Assembly (NCBI GenBank): GCA_964496575.1
Contig: CAZCAC010000015.1
Coordinates: 1-64,000, forward strand
Direction: 5' to 3'
Source of the DNA: CAZCAC01 sp964496575
Lineage (GTDB): Bacteria; Planctomycetota; UBA1135; GCA-002686595
Length of the DNA stretch: 64,000 nt
The position numbers and the translations under genes were made by a program. Below the pieces are notes generated by a model. That model ran no database searches, had not been told where the DNA came from, and saw only the letters and a program-made list of their open reading frames with translations. This document shows, in pieces, positions 19,025 to 28,915 of the stretch (the stretch's first letter is position 1; every line of letters begins with the position of its first letter).

Positions 19025-21148
19025 ATGCTCCTCCCGATCCTCCTCGCCTTGCTCCCGGACATCCTCGCGGCAACCCCCGTTCCCCCGCGGCAGGACGCAC
19101 CACCGCCCGACGAACGCCCGCTCCCCGAGTCGGTCGTCACCGCCCGTAAGTGGGAGGAGGAAGCGGACCAGGTACCGGCGAGTCTCAGTGCTCTCGATTC
19201 CAGCACTCTGCAGACCGCCGGCATCGACTCCGTGCGGGATGCCTCGCTCCGCATCCCGAACCTCTTCATCAACCAGTTCTCCTCCCGGCGCCTGAGCTTT
19301 CCCACCATCCGCGGCATCGGCTCGGGGCAAGGCGATCCCGCCGTCACCACCTACATCGACGGCGTCCCACAGCTGACCACGAGCAGCACGAACCTGCCCC
19401 TCTTCGACATCGAACGGGTCGAGATCCTGCGCGGTCCCCACTCCACCCTGTACGGCCGCAACGCCCTGGGCGGCGTGATTCACGTCATCCCGAAGCACCC
19501 GACCGGGACCTTCGAAGGCGACGGCTCGGTCACCTTCGGCAACTACGGCCTCCAGGAGTACTCCCTCTGGGGCGGCGGCCCAATCCGCGAGGAAGACCTC
19601 TTCTTCCGCGCCGGGGCACAGCACTCCCGCCGGGACGGCTACACCAAGAACGACGCCACCGGCAACGACGTCGACTTCCGCAACTCGTGGTACGGCCGGG
19701 GCAACGTGCTCTGGACTCCCAGCGACGAATCCGAGGTATCCCTCGGCCTCTACGGCGAGCGGGCCCGGGACGGCGGATTCGTCCTCTCCGAGCTGAACGG
19801 CCTCCGCCAGCGCCCGCACCGCATCAACCAGGACTTCGAGGGGCGCGGCGAACGCGACATCGTCGCCCCGGCCTTGACCTGGAAGCACTCGGGCGACGAC
19901 CTGGACTTCACCTCGGTCACCGCCTACCAGGACTGGAGCACCGACGAGACCTCCGACTTCGACTTCACCGTCGTCGATGGCATCCGACGCCACAGCACCG
20001 CATCGCAGCGCTACGTCAATCAGGAGCTGCGCCTGGAGTCGGTCTCCGACGAGACGGACGAGGGAACCTCCCAGGTCCGCTGGCTGGCCGGGGTGAACCT
20101 CTTCGCCGCCGACACCTCTCAATCCGGCGCGACCGAGTACCGCCCCGGTGGCGCCGGAATCCTGTTCCCCCTGCACAACGTCGGCACCGACACCCAGCGG
20201 GGCAGTTTCGACGACTGGGGCGTCGCCCTCTTCGGTCAGGTCAACCTTCCCCTGGGCGCCGAGTTCGATCTCGGCTTCGGGCTGCGCTTCGACCACGAGG
20301 CGAAGGACGCCACTCTGCGCCGCACCTTCGAGTCCAGTGGCGTGACCTTCAGTGACACCCGCACCTCGCTCTCCGAAAGCTACAATGAGGTGGTCCCCGA
20401 GGTCAGCCTGAAAAAGCCGCTCGGCGAGACCACGACCGCCTACACGCGTATCGCCAAGGGATTCAAGGCGGGGGGGTTCAACCTCGCCGCTCCGACGGGC
20501 CGGCTGGCGTTCGGCCCGGAGTCGAGCTGGACGTGGGAGCTGGGGGCCAAGAGCTCCCACCTGGAGGAGAAGCTCCACTTCACCGCCGCGCTCTTCTACA
20601 TCGACTGGGACGACATGCAGCTCTCGCTCTTCGATGGCGCGACCGGGGGCTACGTCGACAACGTCGGCAAGGCGAACAGCCGCGGCTTCGAGGCCGAGGT
20701 GCGTGGCGAGCCGCTCGAGGGCGTCGAGCTCTTCGGCGGCTTCGGCTACACCAACGCGACCTTCGATCAGTACACCAATACCTACGGTCAGAACGTCGCC
20801 GGCAATACCTTGCCCTTCGTCCCCGAGACGACCTGGAACGTCGGCAGCACCTACTCCCAGGGCCCCGCCCCCGATCACCTATGGTTCGTCCACGCCGCGC
20901 TCGTCGGGGTCGGCAGCTACTACTTCGACGCGGGCAACACCGAGCGGGAACACTTCACCCTGCTCGAGGCCCGCGCCGGCCTCGTCCGGGAGCACTGGAG
21001 GCTGGAGGCCTGGGTGCGCAACGCCCTCGGCGAAGACTACATCCAGGTTGCTTTCCAGCCGAGCCCGGACCCGTACTACTCGAACTACTTCGTCGGCGAG
21101 AACGGCGCGCCGATGACGCTCGGGATCACCCTCAGCGGCGGCTTCTGA
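19025..21148 (+). CDS. TonB-dependent outer-membrane receptor
   Basis: The protein has 707 residues. A short signal peptide is followed by a TonB-box-like stretch (PLPESVVTARKWEE, about 32-45), the plug domain (about 48-155, with TIRGIGSGQG and VEILRGPHSTLYGRNALGG) and a 22-strand-type barrel ending LGITLSGGF with the typical terminal Phe. The barrel is intact. Such receptors import siderophores, cobalamin, thiamine or glycans using TonB energy. The substrate cannot be read from sequence. Lying after riboswitch-controlled thiC invites a thiamine-related guess, but no TPP element precedes it and no transporter adjoins. It converges with the next gene, one base between stops. No SD is seen. Confidence 0.9.
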   Translation: MLLPILLALLPDILAATPVPPRQDAPPPDERPLPESVVTARKWEEEADQVPASLSALDSSTLQTAGIDSVRDASLRIPNLFINQFSSRRLSFPTIRGIGSGQGDPAVTTYIDGVPQLTTSSTNLPLFDIERVEILRGPHSTLYGRNALGGVIHVIPKHPTGTFEGDGSVTFGNYGLQEYSLWGGGPIREEDLFFRAGAQHSRRDGYTKNDATGNDVDFRNSWYGRGNVLWTPSDESEVSLGLYGERARDGGFVLSELNGLRQRPHRINQDFEGRGERDIVAPALTWKHSGDDLDFTSVTAYQDWSTDETSDFDFTVVDGIRRHSTASQRYVNQELRLESVSDETDEGTSQVRWLAGVNLFAADTSQSGATEYRPGGAGILFPLHNVGTDTQRGSFDDWGVALFGQVNLPLGAEFDLGFGLRFDHEAKDATLRRTFESSGVTFSDTRTSLSESYNEVVPEVSLKKPLGETTTAYTRIAKGFKAGGFNLAAPTGRLAFGPESSWTWELGAKSSHLEEKLHFTAALFYIDWDDMQLSLFDGATGGYVDNVGKANSRGFEAEVRGEPLEGVELFGGFGYTNATFDQYTNTYGQNVAGNTLPFVPETTWNVGSTYSQGPAPDHLWFVHAALVGVGSYYFDAGNTEREHFTLLEARAGLVREHWRLEAWVRNALGEDYIQVAFQPSPDPYYSNYFVGENGAPMTLGITLSGGF

Positions 21149-21149
21149 G

Positions 21150-24100
21150 TCACCCGCCTCGCGCGAGCCTCTCCACGACGGGCCCACGCCAGGCCAGGCG
21201 CGAGGCGAGGGAAACGCACAGCGCGCCGCAGATCGCCATCGCCGCCGGCACCGCAAGCAGGGCGAGGAGCGGGGACGTGCCACCCTCCGCGCCGAGCAGC
21301 GGCAGCACCGCGGCGAGCGCGCCGAGCACGCCGCAGGCCGTGCCCGCGAGCAGCAGCGCCCCGTGCTCGAAGAGCAGCGCGCGCCGCACCCGTCCCGCGG
21401 GGAATCCCACCGCCGCCAGCACCGCCAGCTCCCCGCGCCTTTCGCCGACGTTGCGCAGCACCACCACGCCCAGCCCGACGGTGCCGAGCAGGAGCCCGAG
21501 CCCGCCGAGGATCTGGAAGACGACGAGGTAGGTGTTCTGCACCTCAGCCAGCTCCGCCAGTCGCGTGCTGGTCGATTCCAGCTCCAGCCCTTCGTCGGAG
21601 AGGCGGCGCATCCACTCCGTCGCGAGCGCCTCCGCCTCCTCCTCGGGGGCATCGACCAGGAACGCGCGGTAGCCGCTCTCGGTGGGGAAGCGCTGGCGGA
21701 AGTGCCCGTCGTCGATCAGGAGATCGCCCTGCAGGATCGAGCCCGCCAGCGTGGCCACGATCTGTACCTCGAACTCCAACCCTCGCTCGTCGACCATCGG
21801 CACGGTCTCGCCGAGGGCGCGGTGCAGCGACCACATCACCGCCGCCGAGTCGCCGATCGCCGGGACGACCACGGGCGAGGGATCGAGGTCCTGCAGCAGC
21901 ATCCACGGACTCGCCGCGGACTCCTCCAGCACCGCGTCGAAGGTGAACGCCTCGCGCGAAGCGAGCTCCACCGGGTCGACCCCGAGCAGCGACGGACGCT
22001 GCGGCCGGTTCAGGTTGAGGCAGCTGGTCTCGTCCCCTTCCTTCCAGCGCATCGGCACGACGCTCACGCCGTCGGGTGGGTCGTTCGTGAAGGTGAACTC
22101 GTCCGGGCCGCTCGCGTACTCCCGCACGAGCCCCAGCGACGAGCGGCCGATCAGCGCGAAGCCGCCGGTCCCCGAGGCACGTGCGGCGGGGTCGTCGGGC
22201 AGCACCTTGCGGAACGAGCCTACGATCAGCACCAGGAACGCGCCCGTGGCGATCAAGACGATCACCGCCAGGCTGCGCGCCGGTCGCCGCTGCGCGTTGC
22301 TCCAGGCGAGGCCGGCGAGGGTGGTGAAGCCCAGCGCCCGCGGCTTCGCGCGCCCGGCCAGCAGCGCCCGACAGATCGCGATCGTCGCCAGCAGCGCCAG
22401 CACGCCCGCCAGGAACGAGGCCGCCGGCTTGGTCGGCCCGCTGGCTCCCACGCACCAGGTCTGCGCCGGCATCCAGCCGTGGAAGGCGACCAGCGCGACG
22501 ACGGTGCTGACGCGTCGCTTCCGCTTCCGCGCCTGCCGGCTCTCGCTCTCGACCCCCGCGCGCGCCGCGAGCAGCTCCACCGCCGGGCGGTCGAGCTGCT
22601 TGCGCAGCGTGAGCCAGGCGGCGAACAGCGCGATGACGACCGTGGCCGCTGCTCCGGTGGCGAGCACCACCGGCCGCGTGTGGCTCTCGAGGGTCGCTCC
22701 GGCGACCGCCCCCTTCCAGATCGTATCCAGGGCCAGGATCACGCCGTGCCCGTACCCCGCGGCCAGCGCGGCGCCCAGAATGGACCCCACCGCGGCGAGG
22801 ACCAGCGCCTCGCCGAGCAGCAGCCGTCGCACCGTGCGCGGCCGGAAACCCACGGCGAGCAGCGTGCCGACCTCGTGGGAGCGCTGCAGCACCCCGAGCG
22901 ACAGCAGGAGCCCGACCAGGAGGAACGCCGACAGCAGCAGGAAGAAGGAGAGCCCGAGGAAGAGCCCGCCGAAGTCGGTCGCCGGCGAGCTGGCAGCCAG
23001 CGCGGGCGTCCGCACGTCGCGGAAGACGAGGCCGAGCTCCCCCGGATCGAGCGCGGCGCGCAGCTCTTTCCGAAATGCCTCGCTTCGCTCCCGCGCCACG
23101 CGGACCGCGGTCATCCAGCCGAAGCGCTGGCTGCCCCACATCTGCTGGCCGGCGTCGAGCGAGACGAACGCCTTGGGCGTGCCGCCGTGCGCCTCCCACC
23201 ACTCCTCGTCCTCGTCGCGGATCTTCTCGTAGTCGATCGGCAGGTCGATCTCCCAGTCGGCGCAGGTGCCGTCCTCGGCCATGCCGGGGAAGGGCGGCAT
23301 CAAGGTCGGGTCGGCGGCGAGCCCCTCGACCGGGACGATTGCACCGATCCGGCGCTGGACTTCCTCCTCGACGAGCTCGCCCGACCCGTCGGCTCGCCAG
23401 TAGCGCATCGACAGCTCGTCGCCGACCTCCGCCTGGAGATCGTCGGCGAGCCAGCGATTGATCACCACGCCCGGCTCGGTCATCCCCTCGGGAAGGATCG
23501 CATCCCACGGGCCGTCGGTCTCCGCACCCGACGTCGGGCCGAGCGCGCAGACCACCGAATAGGGAGTGCTTCTGCTCCCGACGCGCAGCTCGTTGGCGAG
23601 GTGGGTGAGGACGCCCATCGAGGGCCCGTCCATACTTTCCAGCACGTGACGAAGACGCGGCGGCAGGAGGATCGAGGCGCTCCGCAACTCCACCTCTTGC
23701 GAGTCCTCGAGCTCGCGTGCCTCCAGGCCGACGTCGGAGAGCGTGAAGGTCCTGAGCAACGCCGTCTGCGCGGCCGGGGCGCTCACCGCTCCACCCGCCC
23801 CGACGAGGCAGAGGTTGGCGCGCCCCTCGAGGCCGAGCAGCTCCTGCATCCAGGCGAGGTCGACGAACGCGTTGACCGGCGGGAGCTGCGACGCGGTCAG
23901 GCCGAAGCGGCCGAACCCCTCGTCACCGATGACTCCGGCCACGCGTACCGAGAGCGTCTCCGGTCCCGCGGCGCGGCCACCGAGCACGGCCTCCTTCGGC
24001 ATCGGCGCGGGGGCGGCGACTCGCAGCAGTACCCGGTCCCCGGCCGCCGCCTCGAGACGGCGCGCGAGCCGCTCGTTCAGATACGCCTCGCCCGGCCCCA

Positions 24101-24485
24101 GCGGCACCAGCTCGATCGGTTCGGGCGCGAGCTCGAAGAACGTCTTCTCGATCCCGTGAACACGTACCCCCAGCGCCCGGTGACTCCCGCCGCTGGTCGA
24201 TGCGACCGCGTCCAGGGCGAGGAGGGGAGCGACGGTGCTGCCCCCGAGCTCGCCCTCGAGCCGCCGGGCGAGGTCGACCCCGAAGTGACGCTCCCCGGTC
24301 TCCATCGCGAGGTCCACGTCTCCGATCCGCAGGAGCGCCCACTTGCGCAGGGACAGCCGCACCGAGTCTCCGACCAGCAGCGCGCCGGCCAGCACCGTCG
24401 CGCCGATCGCCACGCCGAGAACGATCCCGAGGTGAACGGACTTGAAGTGCGTGAAGCTGCGGAGGATCAGCCGGCGGCGATTCAC
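21150..24485 (-). CDS. Large FtsX-type ABC permease (duplicated permease domains)
   Basis: The protein has 1111 residues. It starts at GTG with AGGAGG nine bases upstream. An N-terminal helix (about 18-38) precedes a large extracytoplasmic domain, then FtsX-type helices near 505-530, 560-590 and 620-640 with LQRSHEVGTLLAVGFRPRTV between. After a charged cytoplasmic loop come two more helices (about 680-720), another core helix, a second external domain and a final FtsX triplet (about 980-1100) with GERRGELAVLAAVGFP. This is the two-module permease plan of large MacB/LolC-like exporters. It lies ten bases after its ATPase gene. Substrate unknown; lipoprotein or envelope function is likely. Confidence 0.85.
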   Translation of the reverse strand: MNRRRLILRSFTHFKSVHLGIVLGVAIGATVLAGALLVGDSVRLSLRKWALLRIGDVDLAMETGERHFGVDLARRLEGELGGSTVAPLLALDAVASTSGGSHRALGVRVHGIEKTFFELAPEPIELVPLGPGEAYLNERLARRLEAAAGDRVLLRVAAPAPMPKEAVLGGRAAGPETLSVRVAGVIGDEGFGRFGLTASQLPPVNAFVDLAWMQELLGLEGRANLCLVGAGGAVSAPAAQTALLRTFTLSDVGLEARELEDSQEVELRSASILLPPRLRHVLESMDGPSMGVLTHLANELRVGSRSTPYSVVCALGPTSGAETDGPWDAILPEGMTEPGVVINRWLADDLQAEVGDELSMRYWRADGSGELVEEEVQRRIGAIVPVEGLAADPTLMPPFPGMAEDGTCADWEIDLPIDYEKIRDEDEEWWEAHGGTPKAFVSLDAGQQMWGSQRFGWMTAVRVARERSEAFRKELRAALDPGELGLVFRDVRTPALAASSPATDFGGLFLGLSFFLLLSAFLLVGLLLSLGVLQRSHEVGTLLAVGFRPRTVRRLLLGEALVLAAVGSILGAALAAGYGHGVILALDTIWKGAVAGATLESHTRPVVLATGAAATVVIALFAAWLTLRKQLDRPAVELLAARAGVESESRQARKRKRRVSTVVALVAFHGWMPAQTWCVGASGPTKPAASFLAGVLALLATIAICRALLAGRAKPRALGFTTLAGLAWSNAQRRPARSLAVIVLIATGAFLVLIVGSFRKVLPDDPAARASGTGGFALIGRSSLGLVREYASGPDEFTFTNDPPDGVSVVPMRWKEGDETSCLNLNRPQRPSLLGVDPVELASREAFTFDAVLEESAASPWMLLQDLDPSPVVVPAIGDSAAVMWSLHRALGETVPMVDERGLEFEVQIVATLAGSILQGDLLIDDGHFRQRFPTESGYRAFLVDAPEEEAEALATEWMRRLSDEGLELESTSTRLAELAEVQNTYLVVFQILGGLGLLLGTVGLGVVVLRNVGERRGELAVLAAVGFPAGRVRRALLFEHGALLLAGTACGVLGALAAVLPLLGAEGGTSPLLALLAVPAAMAICGALCVSLASRLAWRGPVVERLARGG

Positions 24486-24495
24486 GGAGTGCCTC

Positions 24496-25212
24496 CTAGC
24501 CGGCGACGGCCAGATCTTCGAGCCGCCCCTCGCGTAGCTCGGCGACGTTGCCGATGCGCTTCGCCAGCTCGGCGCTGTGCGTGACCACCAGGAGCGCGAC
24601 GCCGAGGTCGCGGTTCAGCTCGGCGAGCAGATCCGCCAGCTCCTCCGAGCGCGCGGCGTCGAGTGAGCCGGTCGGCTCGTCGGCGACGAGGAGCCGCGGC
24701 TCGCGGATCAGCGCCCGCACCACGGCGAGGCGCTGTCGCTCGCCGCCGGAGAGGTGCGCGGGCCGGTGCTCGAGGCGCTCGCCCAGCCCGATCCTGGCGC
24801 AGAGCTCGCGGGCGCGCGCCTCGCTCTCCGCCGGATCGAGGTGATCCCACCCGGCCAGCGTCGGCAGCAGCGCGTTCTCCAGCACCGTGCACTGCGGTAA
24901 CAGGTGGTGATCCTGGAAGACCAACCCGATCTCGCGGTTGCGCAGCGCGGAGAGCTCGTCGGCACCCAGCGCGGCGAGGTTCTCGCCGTCGAAGCGCACC
25001 GTCCCGCTGCTCGGCGGCAAAAGGCCGCAGGCGATGTGCAGCAAGGTGCTCTTGCCGGAGCCCGACGGCCCGACGACGGCGAGGGTCTCGCCTTCCCCCA
25101 GGGACAGGTCGACGCCGTCCAGCACGCGCAGCGGCGGCTGGCCCTCGCCCACCTCGTACGTCTTCACGAGCTGCTCGATCTCGAGCAGCGAACGGCGTTG
25201 GGGCTCATTCAT
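24496..25212 (-). CDS. ABC transporter ATP-binding protein (LolD type)
   Basis: The protein has 238 residues. Walker A GPSGSGKS, Q-loop VFQDHH, signature LSGGERQR, Walker B LLVADEP and D-loop TGSLD are all intact. It belongs to the FtsE/LolD/MacB group, matching the FtsX-type permease encoded next. The gene starts nine bases after the glycosyltransferase stop and ends ten bases before the permease GTG, so the three form one transcription unit. Linkage to a glycosyltransferase suggests export or assembly of a glycan-containing envelope component, by context only. Confidence 0.9.
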   Translation of the reverse strand: MNEPQRRSLLEIEQLVKTYEVGEGQPPLRVLDGVDLSLGEGETLAVVGPSGSGKSTLLHIACGLLPPSSGTVRFDGENLAALGADELSALRNREIGLVFQDHHLLPQCTVLENALLPTLAGWDHLDPAESEARARELCARIGLGERLEHRPAHLSGGERQRLAVVRALIREPRLLVADEPTGSLDAARSEELADLLAELNRDLGVALLVVTHSAELAKRIGNVAELREGRLEDLAVAG

Positions 25213-25221
25213 GGCGTCACT

Positions 25222-26523
25222 CTACCGATTCGGGCCGACGATTCCCTCGACGATCCCCTCCACCTCCGCGGCCATTCGCGCCGCGGTGAAGTGCTCCAGC
25301 ACCGCCTCGCGCCCCCGCCCGCCGAGCTCCCGGGCCTGCTCGGGATCGAGGAGCAGCTCCTCCAGCGCGGCGGCGAGTGCCGCGGGGTCGTCGGGCTCGC
25401 ACAGCACGCCGCCCCCGGTGCACTCGAGCAGCTCGGGAAACGCCGCGTGATTCGGCAGGGCGACGGGTATCCCGGCCGCACTCGCCTCGAGCACGTAGAG
25501 TCCGAACGCCTCGTCGCGCGTCGCGGGCACCGAGAAGACCGACAGCGAGCGGAGGAAGTCGACCTTGGCCTCCACCGCGAGGTTGGGCAGGAGCTCGACG
25601 CTGTCCGAGAGGCCGGCCTCGCGGATCCGCGCGGTCAGCTTCTCGACCAGCGGTCGATCGTCGACGAGCTCGACGCCGGCGATGCGCAGCAGCGGCCGCT
25701 CGACCGCGCCGCGGCGGTTGAGGATGACGAAGGCCTCGACGAGGAGCGGCAGTCCCTTGTCCTCGCACATCCGCGCGAGGAACCCGATCGTCGGGCGCGC
25801 GGGCGGCTCGCTCGCCGGTTCGATCGCCAGCGCCGCCGGCTCGAGTCCGTTCCAGACCACCTCGACCCGCTCGTCCGCGACCTGCATCCGCTCGCGCATC
25901 CACGCCGCGTAGTGGCGGCTCACCGCGATGAAGCGGTCGACGTCTCCGGTGCGTCCGCGCAGCGCGCTCCACGCTCGCTCGCGGTGATCCTCGGGCAAGG
26001 CGTCGAGGAACGGCGCCTCCCCCTGGAGGGAGCAGACGATCTTCGCGCCGGTGCGCTCCCGCAGCGGCCTCGCGATTCCCGCCAGCAGCGCGTTGGAGAG
26101 CAGGATCACCTCGGTGGGGGAGCCCTCCGCGATCGAGTCGACCAGCTTCTCGATCATCGGGGCCAGCGGTCCGTCCATCCCCTGCAGCATCGAGAAGGTC
26201 ATCTCGCCGAGGAACGCCGGATCGGTCGCCCCGGCGTGCCTGGAGATCCAGCGCAGCAGCCCCGGCGAGTCGAGGAGCCCGGAGATCGGGCGCAGGATCG
26301 AGCAGAGCGCGGGCGCCTTCTGCTGCAGGTACAGGTTGACCGCGCCCATCCGGATCGGCGTGGACGCCGCCTCGCCGCCGCGCTCGGGGTAGGCGGGCAG
26401 GTACATCGGCACCACCTCGATCGCGTGGCCGCGCGCGCGCAGCCCTTCCACCAGCGCAGCATCGCGCAGGCACGTTCCGCAGTAGAAGTTCCCCGTGCCC
26501 GGGGCGAGGTAGGTGAAGCGCAT
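25222..26523 (-). CDS. Family 4 glycosyltransferase
   Basis: The protein has 433 residues with a GT-B fold. The N-terminal domain has APGTGNFYCGTCLRDAALVEGL, close to the G-G-x-x-x-x-x-L acceptor-side motif of GT4 enzymes. The C-terminal domain has IGFLARMCEDKGLPLLVEAF and the donor motif R-D-E-A-F-G-L-Y-V-L-E-A-S-A-A-G-I-P-V-A (about 348-367), an E-x7-E motif typical of retaining nucleotide-sugar transferases. There are no membrane segments. Donor and acceptor are unknown. It lies 26 bases after the PQQ propeller gene and nine before the ABC ATPase, suggesting it decorates a product handled by that transporter. Confidence 0.88.
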   Translation of the reverse strand: MRFTYLAPGTGNFYCGTCLRDAALVEGLRARGHAIEVVPMYLPAYPERGGEAASTPIRMGAVNLYLQQKAPALCSILRPISGLLDSPGLLRWISRHAGATDPAFLGEMTFSMLQGMDGPLAPMIEKLVDSIAEGSPTEVILLSNALLAGIARPLRERTGAKIVCSLQGEAPFLDALPEDHRERAWSALRGRTGDVDRFIAVSRHYAAWMRERMQVADERVEVVWNGLEPAALAIEPASEPPARPTIGFLARMCEDKGLPLLVEAFVILNRRGAVERPLLRIAGVELVDDRPLVEKLTARIREAGLSDSVELLPNLAVEAKVDFLRSLSVFSVPATRDEAFGLYVLEASAAGIPVALPNHAAFPELLECTGGGVLCEPDDPAALAAALEELLLDPEQARELGGRGREAVLEHFTAARMAAEVEGIVEGIVGPNR

Positions 26524-26549
26524 CGGGAGGGGCTGGCCCTCGCTGTTCC

Positions 26550-27761
26550 CTACTTGCCGCGGTGGTCGAGGCAGACGAGATCGCCCCTGCTGTTGCGGCA
26601 GTAGATCAGGCCGTTGGACAGGACCGGCGTGGTCCAGTAGACGCCGCCATCGAGCACCTTCTTGCGGTAGAGCTCCTCGTACGCCTTCGGCGACGCCTCG
26701 AGGATGACCAGCTCACCCCGGGAGGACATCGCGAGGATCTTCTCGTCGGCGATGACCATCGCGGCCTTGCCGAGCTTCTCCGCCCACAGCTCCTCGCCGT
26801 CGAGATCGATGCACTTCAGCGTCGACTCGTCGTAACCGTAGAGGTGGTTCTCGTAGAGCACGCACCCCGACATCTGCGTCTGCATCACCTTGCTCTCCCA
26901 GAGCGGCGAGAGCTCATCCTTCTTCAGCTGGAGCATCGCGCAGCCGTGGCCGTAGCCCGAGGAGATGAAGATGCGGTCGTTACTGGCGACCACCGGCGTG
27001 GCGGCGTTGACGTCGTACCGGGTCTTCCACTCGTAGGTGGCGACCTCCTTGCCGGTCTTGCGCTCGATCACGCTCAGCCCGTCGCCGCAGAAGACCGCCA
27101 GGCACTCGCGCCGGCCGTACTCGAAGGGCGCGGGGGTCGAGTAGGCGTGGCCGTAGTCCTGCTCGCTCCGCCACTTCAGCTCACCGTCCTTCTTGTCGAA
27201 GGCGAGCACCCAGCCGTTGTTCATCACCACCATGTCGTCGAAGACCAGCGGCGCGGCGGCGAATCCCCAGGTGGCGTTTTCCAGGTCGTACTCGGCTTCC
27301 AGCTGCCTCTCCCAGAGCACCTCGCCGCTCTCGGCGTCGAGGCAGAAGAAGTTCCCCTCGCGGTGCGAGGCGAAGACGACCTTCCCGTCGACGGTGGGAG
27401 TGGCGAGCGAGCCGCCGCCGTGCGCGCGCTTCCAGGTCTTGGAGGGGAAGGGGTGGACCCAGATCTCCTCGCCGGTCACCGGGTCGAGACAGTAGACCGC
27501 ATCCTCCTGCAGCTCCACGTTGTGCCCCTGGGTGTAGAGCTGCCCATTCTGGATCGAGACGGTCGAGTAGCCGATGCCGACGTTCTTCTCCCAGAGCGCC
27601 TCGTCCTTCCCCTCGACGCTCCACCCCTCTTCCTTGGAGATGCCGTCGCGGTCGGGGCCGAGCCACTGCGGCCAGTCGCCGGTGGCGGTCGCGGTCCGGG
27701 TGAGCGAGAACAGGGCGCCGCCGAGCAGCGTGGCGGTGACGAGAGGGCGGGAGAGCTTCAT
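26550..27761 (-). CDS. Secreted PQQ-type beta-propeller protein
   Basis: The protein has 403 residues. A signal peptide (MKLSRPLVTATLLGGALFSL) is followed by GDWPQWLGPDRDGISKE, the standard N terminus of planctomycete PQQ/BamB-like propellers. Blades with the pattern Y-C-L-D-x-x-T-G-E-x-x-W fill the rest, ending SRGDLVCLDHRGK. Lacking the Asp/Glu and Ca-site context of quinoprotein dehydrogenases, it is probably a binding protein. It lies 95 bases after the NuoG-like gene and 26 before the glycosyltransferase, so it could end one operon or begin the next. No SD is seen before the ATG. Confidence 0.82.
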   Translation of the reverse strand: MKLSRPLVTATLLGGALFSLTRTATATGDWPQWLGPDRDGISKEEGWSVEGKDEALWEKNVGIGYSTVSIQNGQLYTQGHNVELQEDAVYCLDPVTGEEIWVHPFPSKTWKRAHGGGSLATPTVDGKVVFASHREGNFFCLDAESGEVLWERQLEAEYDLENATWGFAAAPLVFDDMVVMNNGWVLAFDKKDGELKWRSEQDYGHAYSTPAPFEYGRRECLAVFCGDGLSVIERKTGKEVATYEWKTRYDVNAATPVVASNDRIFISSGYGHGCAMLQLKKDELSPLWESKVMQTQMSGCVLYENHLYGYDESTLKCIDLDGEELWAEKLGKAAMVIADEKILAMSSRGELVILEASPKAYEELYRKKVLDGGVYWTTPVLSNGLIYCRNSRGDLVCLDHRGK

Positions 27762-27856
27762 GGCTTCGCGTGAACTCGGGTTGAGTGATGGGAATTCCGG
27801 GGCCTCTTTGTACCACGAAGAGGTGCGCGAAACGGAAGCGTGGCTCGAGGGCGACG

Positions 27857-28915
27857 CTACTCCCGCCGCTTCCGGACCAGCGCACCCGTTGGACAGACGT
27901 CCGCACAGGCCTTGCCGGAGACCTTCAGCGCTTCGGTGATCGCTTCGTCGAACGGGACTCTTACACGCATCTCGTGGCCGCGGCCGACGAAGGCGATGCC
28001 GAGGCGTTCGCCCGCGCGCTCGGCGACTTGCAGGCAGAGGCCGCAGAGGATGCACTTGCCCGGCTCGTGGATGATGTCGGGGTGGCTGTGGTCCTGGAGC
28101 ATCGGGGGGCGCTTCACCTTGAAGCGGCCTCGCTGGATGCCCAGCACCTCGCCCGCGTTGCGCAGCTCGCACGCGTGCGCCTGGCGGCAGTCGCAGTGCA
28201 CGCATCGTCGCGCCTCGCGGACCGCTTCCTCCGGAGTGAGTCCCGCGCTCGGGTCGGCGGGGTCGACCACCCCCTCCGCCGCGGCGGCTTCGACCAGGCC
28301 GCGCAGCTCCTCCTCGGACAGGGCGCCGCTCTTCACCGTGTACTCGCGATACGAGGGGTGGAGATCGCTCGCCTCCGCCCCGGTGTCGCCGCGCGAGCGG
28401 GCGACGAGGCGCATCACCTCGCGGATCGCGACCGTCTGGTCGAAGCGACCGCGGCGGCAGGCCTTCTCGGCACGGAGGAACTCGTCCTCCTCGAGCTCCT
28501 CGAGGTTCACGCCGGAAGCCTCGAGGCTTGCCGCGGCGGCTTCGAAGTCGCCGTCGCCGACGAGGCGCAGCAGGCTCGGGATGTCGACGTGTCGCTGATC
28601 AGCGCGCTGGCAGGGCGCGACGCAGTCGCCGGCGTGCTCGCTGAGCAGGAGCTCGAGTGCGGTGCGGCGGGCTTTCAGGACGGCTTCGCTCTCGCTCTCG
28701 ACGCTCATCCCCTCGACCGCGACCGTCGCGCAGGAGGGGACGAGCGAGCGCGCGCCGTCGATGCGCACCACGCAGAGCATGCACGACGTCGACGGCTCGA
28801 GCTCGGGATGGAAGCACAGCGTCGGGATGTCGATCCCCAGCGCGTCCGCCGCGTCGAGCACGGTGGCGCCATCCTGCACCTCTACCGCGCGATCGTCGAT
28901 GGTCAGTCTCGGCAT
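27857..28915 (-). CDS. NuoG N-terminal-like Fe-S subunit (2Fe-2S plus 4Fe-4S clusters)
   Basis: The protein has 352 residues. The ATG at 28915, with GAGGTGG upstream, overlaps the preceding gene by 13 bases. A plant-type 2Fe-2S domain holds T-L-C-F-H-P...C-M-L-C...V-P-S-C (about 34-65), followed by the H-x2-D-C-x2-P-C segment of NuoG/HydA/formate dehydrogenase N termini. A GltD-like R-C-V-H-C-D-C cluster region and a ferredoxin region (KCILCGLC...CADVCP, about 295-345) complete it. The molybdopterin or hydrogenase domain that usually follows is absent. It should act as electron-wiring partner of the NuoEF fusion encoded just upstream, like HoxU or the HydA N terminus. Confidence 0.85.
   Translation of the reverse strand: MPRLTIDDRAVEVQDGATVLDAADALGIDIPTLCFHPELEPSTSCMLCVVRIDGARSLVPSCATVAVEGMSVESESEAVLKARRTALELLLSEHAGDCVAPCQRADQRHVDIPSLLRLVGDGDFEAAAASLEASGVNLEELEEDEFLRAEKACRRGRFDQTVAIREVMRLVARSRGDTGAEASDLHPSYREYTVKSGALSEEELRGLVEAAAAEGVVDPADPSAGLTPEEAVREARRCVHCDCRQAHACELRNAGEVLGIQRGRFKVKRPPMLQDHSHPDIIHEPGKCILCGLCLQVAERAGERLGIAFVGRGHEMRVRVPFDEAITEALKVSGKACADVCPTGALVRKRRE

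Noticed and set aside
21363..24584. Long open frame on the plus strand opposite the large permease gene
   Set aside because: Arg/Gln/Glu-rich low-information translation without recognisable domains, exactly antisense to a clear FtsX-type permease; expected in very GC-rich DNA.
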